Shown one piece after another: positions 51,707-63,597 of a stretch of DNA of 64,000 bases; the first letter of the stretch is position 1, and every line of letters begins with the position of its first letter. The notes beneath the pieces were generated by a model. That model had not been told where the DNA came from. It ran no database searches and worked only from the letters and a program-made list of their open reading frames with translations. Source of the DNA: Atherix ibis (taxonomy: Eukaryota > Arthropoda > Insecta > Diptera > Athericidae); assembly GCA_958298945.1 (NCBI GenBank), contig OY282605.1:112154267-112218266 (forward strand), in the 5' to 3' direction. Made by a program: the position numbers and the translations under genes.

Positions 51707-52518
51707 CTACGCTGTTTCCATTTCAACTTGTTTTGAATTGTGAATTTTTTCGCGCAGTGCTTGATTTTCGGGATTTGCTAAAACGGATTCGATAAATTCG
51801 CGAGTCTCGAACTGCAACTGGGAGAGTTTACGCTGCAACAGCTGATTGCGTTGAATCAATTTGATTGTCTTAACGGCGATATCGAGGAGGCCTTTTGTAT
51901 TTGAGGATTGGCGGAAATTCTTCGACGACGGATGATGTCCGTACGAGTTCGAAGAGTTTGAATTGTCATCATCCCAGCTGGACGCTGTGGAAAAGCTGGA
52001 TCGTGTCGATGCGTCATCCGCGATTATGTGCTGATTAATACGAACTATCACACCGTTGGTTTCGTAAAAACATCTGCAACGGCTTTCAATCCTATTAATT
52101 GGCGAACCATCGTCCCTTTGAACGCCGCTATTGCTCGAACAACGTGTGCAGAAACCATGCAGAAAATCCCTGTCCCTGTCATTCTGAAACACGTATGGTG
52201 TGCTGCTGTCGCATTCTGCATCGGTCATGTGCGATGGGCGTCTGCGGTTGACTGCAACCACTGCGCGACTGTGCCCAACGTCAGTGTCAATACTGTAGGC
52301 ATCGTTTTCGAACCCATCGTTAGCCACACTATCTGAATCTTCAATTCCTCGGCGGATTACCATCTTGTCTCGGCCCCGACTGCCACCGTGAGGAACTTCC
52401 TGATCACTGTCATCCTGTGTGGATTGCGTCGCGGTTGACTCGCTTTCTGGTGACTTTGAAATCCGCCTTGATGCCGCATTCCTAAGCGATATAGAACGTC
52501 GATGTGTGACTTTTCCAA
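51707..52518 (-). CDS. Terminal exon of an unidentified Ser-rich, coiled-coil protein
   Basis: A host-like exon, clearly richer in G+C than its surroundings and open for 270 codons. The acceptor is TTTTTTTGTAG before 52518 on the minus strand, phase 1 in. In order: a basic stretch (VGKVTHRRSISLRNAASRRI), a Ser/Thr/Glu-rich stretch, a region rich in Asp/Ser/Asn with five or more Cys (FCTRCSSN, SRCRCFY), and a C-terminal helix predicted to be a coiled coil (LLDIAVKTIKLIQRNQLLQR, then LQFETREFIESVLA). It ends with a TAG at 51707-51709. I do not recognise the family. Upstream exons lie to the right and were not found. ATG 52363 is an internal Met and not the likely start. Confidence 0.7.
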
Positions 52519-52682
52519 CTACAAAAAAATAAGAATAAAAACAGAAAATTATTAGCTAATAATAATTACATGATAATCTTATTACGTGTGATTCAATATA
52601 AAAAAAATTCCTTATTAATAGAAAAGAATTTGGTAAAAATTAAAGCAAACACAAAAATATGTCCACAAACAAAATAAACATA

Positions 52683-53297
52683 CACAGTGTGGCCAAAAAA
52701 TAACCGAACTTATTTTTAAATCATACAACATGCAGAGCCATCTATTGAAAATTTTTAGCATTAAAAAAGTTACAGCCATGTTACAAAACAAAAAAGAGCA
52801 AATATAAAATTTTGTGTTAAACTTGAAAAAAAATTCGCTGAGACGTACGAATTGATAGAAAAAGTTTATGGTGATGATTGTATGAGTCGTACTCAAGTTT
52901 ATACGCGGTGTACACGATTTAAAAATGGTCGGGAGGATTTTAAGGACGACCGAAGGCCAGGTCGTCCAGAAGCTAGTAATCGTGCTGAATTGGTGGAAAA
53001 AGTCCGTGAAATCATTGGTATCGATGCAAATTTTACTACGAGAATGTTGGCTGAGGAATTAAATACGAGTAAAAACATTATTTGGAGAATTTTAACTGAA
53101 GATTTAGGTAAAAGAAAGGTCTGTGCGCGTTTTGTTCCAAAAAAAAAAAACAAATTTCTCTCATCAACCACCCTCCGTATTCGCCTGATCTATCACCATG
53201 TGACTATTTTCTATTTCAAAAACTGCAAACCAAGATGAAAGGAGCATTTTATGATGACATCCCAGCCATTTAACATGAAGTATACGGACACACCGTG
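52683..53297 (+). mobile_element. mariner-like element, internally deleted
   Basis: Ends CACAGTGTGGCC and CACGGTGTGTCC (reverse complement) next to TA on both sides. It encodes an N-terminal paired HTH (FAETYELIEKVYGDDCMSRT, GRPEASNRAELVEKVRE, EDLGKRKVCARFVPK) joined, after a deletion of the middle of the gene, to PPYSPDLSPCDYFLF of the third catalytic site in a shifted frame. The first and second catalytic Asp are gone. It lies in the intron upstream of the minus-strand exon at 51707. Confidence 0.8.
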
Positions 53298-53799
53298 TAC
53301 TTCAAGTTAAGCGATGATTGAAATAAGCAAAAAACTCTGAATTGGTTGGGATTTTACTACAGAGGAATTTTCTTTAAACCTTTTCTAAGGATTTCGATAG
53401 ACAATGAAATCCTTAAAAAATGGTTTTTTTTTAATACCTGAATTCAAAAATAAAAACAAACTAATTCAAAAACAAATAGCAAAAAAATATTTAAAAAATA
53501 TGCCTTTTGAGAATATCGGAGTATAATTATTAATTTTTATTTGGATATTTTATTGTATGTTTTTTTTTCATCAAAAAAGTAAAGAAAATTTAATAAAAAG
53601 TAATAGAAAAATAAAAAATTTGAAAAAGATATAAACTTTTCAAAGATGTAAGACGAAAAAATACAATATTTCGCGTGTGCAAGTGCATGAGTAGAATATT
53701 CATTGAATGACCTAATTTTCTTGTATGTTTTCTTTCTTCTTCTTCTGCTTATATTTAATATTTTATTTCTTATGACATTTACGAGTATCTTACCAATTT

Positions 53800-54320
53800 A
53801 CATAGAAACGAGTACTTTTCTTTATTAGAGAAACAATGACTGTGCATAAGAAAAAGCTTATTTTGAGTGCAACACAACTCCGACGACTGCTGATATTATT
53901 GCTGTCACAACTTTTAAAATCTTCGCAATCTCATGGGAGTGCACAAAATTACTGCAAGGAAAGAGAACGACTAACAATTTACTCGCCGAATTAAATTTTG
54001 TTTCTAATTTTCATTCTCGCCGTAGTACTGCCACATATTTCAGTGTTTGGTAAATGTGCCAGCATTGTTAAAATTGTAATAAAAGGCAAGATAAATATAC
54101 ATATGAGAACAAGTTTAAAATGGAATTAACCGTAAAATATAAATAATAAACTTATTATTAATTTGTTGTGTTTAATTTTTTGAATCGGCCGATATTTTTG
54201 AACGATTTCAGTTATCGTTACTAGTTTACATTGGAAAGTGTGTTCGGTGCTGAAATTTGTTGTTAGTAAATTACACTTTGTCCATTTCGACTCTTTTTAC
54301 ATAGATAAAAATACCAACTT
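53800..54320. repeat. Family A repeat, long copy
   Basis: Holds the fullest set of family motifs: AACACAACTCCGACGAC, GTAGTACTGCCACATATTTC, TGTGCCAGCATTGTTAAAAT, AAGGCAAGATAAATATACAT and TTCAGTTATCGTTACTAG. No ORF of note. Confidence 0.55.
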
Positions 54321-55169
54321 AAGAGTACAATTACTTATATACTGATATGCATATTCGTGCGCAATAATGCACATGTGCTTGGGAGTAAATTCATAGTAGA
54401 GAAGAAAAATGAAAAGACCTCACAAAGACCTTAAATCGATTTAACATATTTTAATGAAAAATAATTCCGTTAGAAGAAAAATATAATCGAAAAACGTTCA
54501 ACAGCATTGTTCTTGTATCCGGATTAATTGTTGCTGCATCCGGACTTCTGCCCCAGTTTCGTATGTACACTGCAGGCCAAAAGTATACGAGCACTTTGCT
54601 TACAACATATTCTCAGAAATCATTGGTTCAAGTTTTAATAAATTGAAAACTTATATTATATTTACAAGATTTAGAATATAATATTTGATAAATTCGAATA
54701 AATAAAATAGTTAAAAATTTTATTGCCTGAAATATTTTTAAAAAAATAAGTCCCTTTTTAGCTATAACAGACCAAGTGTAATTACCAAATTCGCGCTTTT
54801 GTTTTTTAAATTAGGTAAAAATAAATGCTAATAAAAATTATGCTGTTTTGGAAAGTTCAAGAATTTTACTTTCTTCATATACCTAAAGCATCCTAGTATC
54901 CTGTATAAAATTATTTATTCTTAATTATAAAATACGAAATTCTATTCGATGAAAATTTTGAAAATATGGAAAAAATCGCGTTGAAGTTTGGTCTCCTGTT
55001 ATTAATTTATTTAACGAAGATAAATCGTAGGGTTTTATAGCGGTTAAGTATAAAATTTAAAAGAGGTTGCGCGTTTAGAGAATTATTATAATCAGATCTG
55101 AAATTTTCGCAGCTTACAACAGTCTTGTAGGCCTTAAATGTTCTCTATCAGATGCGTTTTTTCTTCTTC
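54321..55169. other. AT-rich DNA, nothing recognised
   Basis: No coding or repeat signal recognised. Confidence 0.45.
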
Positions 55170-55560
55170 TAATCATATTTAATATTTTCTGAGCGTTTTG
55201 TTCTCTTATGGTAATTATCTTACCATTTATATATGGTATTTAGATACTTTTCTTTTAATAGAGGAATAGTAACTGTGAATATGATTAATCTAGCAATACA
55301 TTTTCGCTGTCAAAATCTTAAAATCTTCACAATCTTCTACGAATCCACAAAACTCCGACGATGGACTACAAATTAGGTTTTATCGCATAATTAAAACTTT
55401 TCTTAATGTTGTCGTTGCCATTAAAGTATTATCGCATATTTCAACGTTCTGTTATGTGGCAGGATTATTGTTTGACAGTTGAAATTGAAATATAAATAAC
55501 GTACATTGAAATATACATTATTTTTAGTTATATTAACAATTTGAATGAAACGTCATTTAT
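55170..55560. repeat. Family A repeat
   Basis: Matches 53750-54130 in order: CTTACCATTTATA, GATACTTTTCTTT, AACTGTGAATATG, GTGGCAGGATTATTG, AAATATAAATAACG. Same orientation. Confidence 0.5.
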
Positions 55561-55619
55561 AAAACATCATTTATATATGATTAATTTTATTAAAGTTTAA
55601 TGTATTGATTCGGTCGAAA

Positions 55620-56030
55620 TTGTTGTTAATTTTTGACGAGTTGTTGTCGGAATTGTGTTACTACCTTTATTTCAGTGTTTAGACAATGAGGCCGAATACA
55701 ATTCCGATGGTAGTGATTTTAGCGCTGTCAAAAAAGCTTCAAGAGCGATGAGAACGTGTAAAGATTTATTCGTCGGAGTACTGCCACAAATTTTAGCGTT
55801 TGTTTAATGTGGCAGCATCGTTGAGATTGAAATCAAATGCAAGATAAATGTATATACACGTACATATGAGATCAAGTAAACTTAAAAATTTAATTAAGAA
55901 CAAAATATAAATTTAAAAAGTGTTTATTTTGTTGAATTGGGCACGTTTTTCTTAAACGATTTCAGTTATCGTTACTTTGTCTTATTGGAAATCTGTTCGG
56001 GGCTTAAGATAAGTATTATTTACACAAGAT
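55620..56030. repeat. Family A repeat
   Basis: Contains GGAGTACTGCCACAAATTTT, TGTGGCAGCATCGTTGAGAT, GCAAGATAAATGTATATACA and TTCAGTTATCGTTACTTTG. Same orientation as the two copies to its left. Confidence 0.55.
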
Positions 56031-56930
56031 AAATTTTATAACAACAAATACGAGTGCTATATGGTCCCAACGTGCTCATATAAAACAGTTCGTAGCAAAC
56101 CGCTTAAAATGGTTTTACTTTCGTGCAGCCCACCCTGAAATTGTTCAACTCTTTTTATCAATTGACGAGTAATTTGCTTCAACTGTAAACTATATTTAAT
56201 TTGTAATAGGGAAATTCTTCGTATTATATCGCAATAAAATACTAAACGAGACAGTGGAATGGGCGGGGGCCAGCGGAACACGAATCTTAAAACGTGTGGT
56301 CGCGATGGCTGGAAAAATTGACGACTGTTGTTGATTGTCGATTTAGTACAATTTATGGATTTGGCGATTGTGTATCGGATCGGAGCACGTGGGACTACTT
56401 GAGACCAAAACATGACCGCTTTCTGCAATTAATTTGCCTGTCGGCGTGGGAAGTGTATTGTCCCAGCTGTGATTCAGGATAATTTCAAGATTAAATTTGG
56501 ACGGTTGGTGGCTTATGCAATTAAAATCGGGGTTTGATATACGTATGCGCATGCGAACATAGGCTTTTAATATGAAAGAGAAAATTAGATGTTTTTTAAT
56601 TACAGTTTCTGTGAAAATAGCATACAATCGAAAATTGTATAAACAGTTGATGTGAACAAATTTTATGTTACTTTGCCAAACCAAATCAAATTAAACATTT
56701 TTTTCAGAAATGAATATACAAAAAATCAACAAACTTTTACATTTTAAATAAAAAGATTATTTAAAGTTTTTTTTGTCAACCAATTTTTAATGAACTCTAT
56801 TTCTATCTAGCCACTGACATATTTTTTTTTTGTATTTTAATAATGGGTTATCCATTTTGCAATTCTGAAAGTACAACTCTGTTAATTAACCTTTAAGTTT
56901 TTTATCTTAGACTTTGGATCGATTATCTAC
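56031..56930. other. GC-richer patch and AT-rich DNA, unassigned
   Basis: 56050-56530 is open for 124 codons on the minus strand (56057-56428) but the product is not recognised and has no clear splice or coding pattern. The rest is AT-rich. Confidence 0.35.
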
Positions 56931-56939
56931 AAAATAATG

Positions 56940-57215
56940 TGTTACTTTCTACAAATTTGAAAAGGGTTTGTACTGATTTTTCGCTCTGTGCGTACAGCAA
57001 TGAGAACAATTATCATATAAGGGGCTCTGAAAACCCACAAGTAACTGTGGAGAAATAATTGTATTCGCAAAAAGTGACTTTTTGGTGTGTATTCTATTGA
57101 TAGAGATAGCTGTATGACAGGAGGCGTTGTCATGGTGGAGCATCCAAGTGTCTGCAATGGAGAACCATTTTTTTGAGCCTCCCAAGAGCTTGTTTATAGC
57201 TTCAATGTCAATCAA
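56940..57215 (-). pseudogene. mariner-type transposase fragment
   Basis: The minus strand shows IADTWMLHHDNASCHTAI (second catalytic Asp) followed by a degenerate version of FLAN-type and SPLYDN sequence. Related to the family B and 52683 transposases. Further degraded sequence extends to about 57480. Confidence 0.6.
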
Positions 57216-57480
57216 CAGTAACCGACCTCACATGTTCCAAATTTATATCAGTTTTCGATGCTGAAAGCCTTCCTGAGAAAAGTACGTGTCCCATTGCTTA
57301 TCGGTTCTCCAAAAATGCTTTATGTCACCGAAAAACGTGTATAATTAATAAGGAATATTTCCCATACAATATTTGATTCCATTTTTCGAAATGCACTACA
57401 AAAAACACAAATTTACCTATTACGCTCTATAGGATCGCGGATGTACCGAACGCGTTTGAAAGTTTTAGTGCATGTCTAGC

Positions 57481-59699
57481 AAGGACTAGCGTACTACCTT
57501 CACATGTAAGTCTCCTCTCAGTTTAATTACTTTTCTTCCTTAACTCATTTTATAATTTAAAAAAAGTGTATAATAAGCAAAGACTGTTCCCAGAAAAATT
57601 TTAATAAAATTGCCTACATCATTACATCTATGCAAACAGTTAATAATAATTTTTAATTTAATAGAAAAATTTTAATTTAATTTAAAAACAGCAATGTTTT
57701 TTTTTAAATATTTTAAAATTTCGAAGATAATTAAGCAAACATTTATTTATTGTAAATACCATGAACCGATGATATCTTAATTAATTTTCTAAAAATATTC
57801 ACTTCCCCTTGTTAATAACTTTAAAGTTTATCCGATTTATATTTTCTGTTTTATATAGAATTTTGGTAATATTATTTAGGTATCAGTAATGATTTAGAAT
57901 CCTTTTAAGGACTCAGTATTTTGTTGATACTTTTTATAACAGTTTTATATACAATAATAAACACTATAAGTAAAATTTCATTTTCATAGAAAGACTATGT
58001 TTTTGATATTCTTTAAATTTGTAGGAGTTTTGTATGCAAAAATTTCTTTGCATAATCAGACTATCTGCAAATTGAAAAATAAAATTAAAAAATCTTAAAG
58101 AAATCATTTCCTTCCGTATTATTCTGACTAAGATCTTTCGAACCACCCTTTATCTGCAACAACAATTTACAGAAAGCCCGGATTTAAAATAGTTTCTTTG
58201 AATACTTTTTTCTTTAAATTAAAACTAGTAATATTATTTTAAAGAAGAGAGAAAAAAGAAAGATGCTTTGAACTTGAATCAGTTAAGATGACATAAAATT
58301 GTCAGTGGGGAAAGAAATTTCGGCAACATTTTTTATTCATAAAAATTATAAATAAAAATATGTCAGAAAATGTATTAGAAATTTTTCTTTTTATGGTACA
58401 ATACAAAATAATATGTTCCTTTTTTTTTGTACAAAAACCATTACGTCTGAAATGTTTTCCTTAAAATTCATTTAATTTTAATTTTCTTGTCGCTTTCTGA
58501 CATGAAATATTGTATTTTTTTTCACAGTAATTCTGTTAATTCGACGTTGGGATTTGTTTTAAATATTATTTACAGTTTCCTGATTTTGCACAATACATAA
58601 TCAATCGAAAAATTATTCGTTAAACAAAAAACGTTACGAAATAAAAAAGTAATTTGAAAACAACAAATTCACAAAAGAAAATTTTAAGTGTACGGGGCTA
58701 TTCAGTAACGACACATCGTATGTGTTTTTTTTAGTATCGAATTTATTTCAATAGAAAAAAATTACATTATTCTGATGATAATATTTAGGAGATTATATTG
58801 TATTATCTAGAAGATGAAAAGTTACGGAAATTTATGCAAACAAACATGATTGAATAGAATTAGGCAATCATAGAAGGCGAACGACAAACTGAGGCTGATA
58901 TGCAAAATTTGCAAATTGAATTGAACAAGATAACAAGACGATAAGATAAACAGACTAAAAATTCAATATATTTTCGAGTAAAAGCAATGACAAAATGTGT
59001 GGTTAAAATAGAAGGATCAAAAACTAAAAAAAAAAAAAAATTACCACAAAATGTAAAATAATCAATTCGTTATAGAAGCTAAATTAGCTTTTACTACAAA
59101 ATTTATCATGTGCCGGTGAACGTGATTAGCGGAATTGTTCACACTCGCATGTGACACCCTTAAATATATTGCCTTGCCAAATTTGCTTAATAAATAAATA
59201 AATAAATAAACAAACTGGAATAACATGAAATGAAATTTAATTAAATAAATTAAGGCCATAGATGAGTAAAAAATAAGTCAAGGAAAAGAACAAATTGTGG
59301 CAGAACTTAAAAGAAAATTTAATAAAAATACATGAAATAAAATTATAACTGGACTCTTAAATACCAAATCCCCTTTCCCCTCTTCCCGACTATACACAAA
59401 TATCTCTGATGTTCATCAAATTAATTTGCAAGAAAATATATTTAAAAAAAAAACCAATAATGAAAAATTTCTTTACAATATGATAATTTTATATGTGACT
59501 GTATTCAGTTCAATTTAAGCTGACCGTGGTCAGTTCTTCGAAGAATGTCAACAGTAGAAACTGAAATTATCATTAAATTATTGTTTTTCTATCATTTTAT
59601 GAACAAAGGAAATTTTCACAAATTTATTACCACAAATTTTTACAAAAAAAAAATATTTTTTACGTTATTTTTAGTAAAATTTGTTTGAAAAAATTAATT
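57481..59699. other. AT-rich DNA, nothing recognised
   Basis: No gene, repeat or structure recognised except A/T runs and an AAAT tandem stretch near 59190-59212. Confidence 0.45.
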
Positions 59700-62600
59700 C
59701 TAAAGAAAAACTACCCCCCGGATATGTCACTAGCTGATTTTGAACGCAAGACCATTGCTTATTAGGCGCAGACGATCCTGTATCGGGAAATCAGAGAATG
59801 ACAAAGAATTGTTTTTTATTCAAAACAAAAAACAAAGAACTCCACGAATATCGGCTTTGCGCTGCCGTTTTTCAGTTCTATACTCCCAGCATTTTTATGG
59901 CGTCCTGGCAAATGACATTTCACCATCGAAACCTACCACGTCATCTGGGGGCAGGATCGATACGGATTAACTGTCCAGTCCACTGTAGTCTACTGAGCTC
60001 AATTTTACCACAACCGGGCAGTAACCATAACGCTCCAGAATCTCGTTGTTAAATAGGAATTTTTAAGGGGCTAAAAAATTTTCGAAGGATTTTAGGAACT
60101 TAAAAATGTTTGAAGGATTAAGAACTTTAATAAATAAAGAATACTTTATGTTATATTATATTCGCGTGGCAAGTCAATTAAATTGCTATACTAGACTTTT
60201 TACATCCACACTCTACGTCCGAAGAATTCATTCCAATCTGGTACCAATAGATTCTTTAGTTTTCCTATTCCAAATCCCGAATTTTAATAATATGCAAAAT
60301 TTAATCCAATTAATAGCTGATCAGTTACATTTGAGAAGTTAATAAGACCATCCAGACTACAAAGTGGCCATACAATCATGACGTTAAAACGTGGTCTCTA
60401 AAAAGTGTTTTGTCTGCAATAATCTAATATAAATGGTGGCAGTATTGTTTTTTTTTTTTTTTAATAAAAAATAAATAAACCATTGACAGTATAAATTATT
60501 GTTGTTTTGTTCAATTTTGAAATCCTTTCTTGCTTACTGCAAAAAAAATTTAAGAAGAAAATTTTGTACGACACTGTACATCATTGAATATGGCTGCACA
60601 GCGAATTCGTGCTATTCTAGCAAGTTTACTCTGGCAAAATTATGTCATTTTTCTAAACGAAAAGAAAGTTCCTACTTAGAATAAATTAAGAAATAGAAAA
60701 TTAACTAGAATTCATAAAAGTAATTGGAAAATATGACGGGACAACTTTGAGAATGTATTGTAGAATAAAATTCATTAATCTTGTGACTTGTATACACATG
60801 TTCTGGCTCCAATTCGTGGAAGTGCGTCTATTACATGTGCTAAACTTAGTTTCGAGGGACGGAAAGCTACGCACAAGTGTGCTTTGCCTTGTCGAACGAG
60901 CCAATTTCGAATTGATTTCATGGACGTACGTAATAATTGATCGCCGCCAGCATCGCCCACGTTCACATGGTGTGCAGCATGCCTTTTTTTTGTTCTATTT
61001 GCCCGACCCACTCTTCCTAACATCCCCCTTTCACATTCTATTGGCAGAGGACACACAGTCGTAGAAAATTTTGATGATTGCAATGCAATCGTTCCGTGGC
61101 GATTTAATGAAAGTGAATTTTTGTACTTGGCACTAATTTTAAATAATGTCGTTGTAACTAGTCGACAGTCGATTATGTTTAAAAATGATTTCGAACATTC
61201 GAATGCACCTGACCATTCGACCGTGAAGCCATGTGCCGAACGGCCTACACGCTCCGATGTGCAAGTGCATTGAGGTTATGTATTGTATATAGAAGCAAGC
61301 ATTGAGGTTATGGGGAAGCGAGCGCAAATTTGTAGTCTCAGCATTCGCGTTTATTGCGGTATGGCCTTGTTGATGATGCATCCAAATTGACTGAACCATC
61401 ATATCATACAAATAGTTAAATATGTGTGCACAAAAAGAAAAATAAATGCAAAAATCTACAATCACATTCAATATTTTATTTATCATTTCTATTTATAATC
61501 ACACATTTAAAAAGAAAAATTATTATTGGTATTCCATAAGCTGTGGCACAGAAATTTTTGTTTTATTTTACTATAAAATATTTTTATAATATTATACAGA
61601 ATCGGTCCTTGATTAAGATTGGTGAGGGTGTGGGAGGGGTTAATGCGATGCGGGAGGTGATTCGGTTTATTAAATGTTTTGTTAAAAATATCGATTTTTC
61701 TGGAGAAGGAAACCAGTAAAGTATACACTTTTTTTGGTTGTTCACCAAATAGTTTTAAGGTTATGACGCTACCTAAAATGGCCCCTGGCAAACGTCCCAG
61801 GGACCTTCCTAACAATACAATACAATAGAATATTTTTTAGATAAAATCGACTTTTAAACATCCTTTAGGCTGGCATTTCTAATACTCGTAACACAATCCA
61901 TAAGATTATTTTGATAAAAAATTCTATGGCAACTTTTTGACCCTACAATCTTTAAGAGAAGAGACTAAATTTTGCAATCATTTTTTTTTTAATTCGATTT
62001 CTGCACGTTTTGACCATAAAATCCTTAAGGAAATATTCAATTTTTTTTTGTTATTTTTCTTTTTTTCAACAATTTTTTTTATTAATATTTTAATATAAAT
62101 CCTAAAATACTTTATTCACAATTTTTTTTGTTGGTATATTTCCTACAACTTTTTATAGATCTTATTTCCTTACACTTTGGTCCCGAAAAAAAGTTACCTT
62201 TTAACTATAAATACTTTAAAGCAAAACCCCTTATAATTTTTCTTTGGTTGTTTTGTTCTGGTTTTTAAATAATTTTTCATTTAATAAATTCCTAAACCTT
62301 TATTCCTGAATAAGGACAAAAGCCTAATTTATTTGGTTGTATTCTAATAAGCAGTATTGAAACATAGGCACTCAAAAAAGCCCTTGATTATTTGAAAATC
62401 GGGGAATTACCATGTTGTAGGTATAAGTCAGTGTTTATTTTTTTGTAGTTTAGTTAATGATAAAATTCCCTTGCAAAAGAATTATGATGATATCTAAGAT
62501 TTACCTACAATTTTTCATAATTAGCCACAAACAAAAATTTCTCGAGCAAAAGCAAGTTTCACGTCACGATAAACGATGCAAAACGCACATCTTCGACGGT

Positions 62601-62770
62601 TTTTTCGTTCAATTTTAAATTTCGGAAATTGAGGATACGTTAATAGTTAGAGCAAACTTATTGAAATATTATGAAAATTGTTGAAAATTTTAATTTTATT
62701 TGCAAATGAATAATAATTAGAAAAATAAAACTTAAAACGGAAAAAATTTCTTACATTATTTTTAATAATT
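59700..62770. other. Mixed region with GC-richer islands at 59.7-60.06 and 60.74-61.4 kb
   Basis: The island at 60740-61420 is open on both strands (105 codons plus at 60747, 102 codons minus at 60775-61083) with no recognised domain. It has two copies of CATTGAGGTTATG near 61272 and 61304. Either island could hold an upstream exon or 5' UTR of the minus-strand gene. From 61.5 to 62.77 kb the DNA is AT-rich and featureless. Confidence 0.35.
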
Positions 62771-62774
62771 TAAA

Positions 62775-63597
62775 AAAGTATCATGAATATTGAATTTCCG
62801 CGGGTTACGTATTTTCGATTTTCGATTTTTTGTGGCGTTATGTTGGTACTCATATCTCTCACTTATGCTGACAAGTTCGGCAATTTTGAATGTTTAGTTA
62901 ATTTTTAACAGCTGCTTTGCTTGCACGTGTTTTGGCTCGTCTTCGATTTTTGCCCATTCCAAAAAAATGGATCAAAGAATCTGTTTCGGGGACAAGAAAA
63001 AGTCAAAGGCCAGATCTGGGGAATACGGTGGCTGCGGCATTATTAGTGTGTTGTTTTTGGCCAAAAATTCATGCACAAGCAACGATGCGTTATCATGGCG
63101 CAAAAGCCAATTTTTGTTCTTCCACAAATGGTGGATTGCTTCGCGCAACTTACGCATAACTTGCAGTTAATATTCCTTATTGACCGTTCTACCCTGTGGC
63201 AAGAAACTTGACGCGCTTTTTTCGGTCTTGGCTCGTGCGGCAGCTTCCATTGGGAAGATTGAGCTTTGGTTTCCACGTCATAACCATAAATCCATGATTT
63301 GTCACCAGTTATGACCCTCTGGAGCAAATTTGGGTCGTCTCGGACAGAGTCCAACAGCTCCTTAGCAATGTTAATGCGCTGCTGTTTTTGGTCGAAAATG
63401 GGCAAAAATCGAAGACGAGCCAAAACACGTACAAGCAAAGCAGCTGTCAAAAATTAACTGAATATTCAAAATGGCCGAACTTGTCGGCATAAGTGAGAGA
63501 CATGAGTACCAACATAACGCCACAAAAAATCGAAAATCGAATATACATAATCCGCGGACATTCAAAATTCACGATACTTTTTGAACAGACCTCGTAT
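62775..63597 (-). mobile_element. Long-TIR mariner-like element, family B copy 3
   Basis: The left arm (about 62775-62965) and right arm (63395-63597) are inverted copies over some 190 bp; the right end reads GAGGTCTGTTCAAAAAGTAT in reverse complement. The minus strand between them encodes mariner transposase pieces: [20 protein letters not shown] (first Asp) with [19 protein letters not shown], then, in other frames, RHDNASLLVHEFLAKNNT (second Asp) and [12 protein letters not shown] near the third. The frame is broken several times. Confidence 0.78.

Noticed and set aside
51604..52336. Plus-strand ORFs opposite the coiled-coil exon
   Set aside because: Shadows of the minus-strand exon, which has the better splice site and protein-like sequence.
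56057..56428. 123-codon minus-strand ORF
   Set aside because: Sits beside family A repeats, with no recognised domain and no codon pattern that I could call coding.
59740..60342. Overlapping plus-strand ORFs of 76-84 codons
   Set aside because: No homology that I recognise, poor continuity between frames and no convincing splice sites; kept only as a GC-richer patch.
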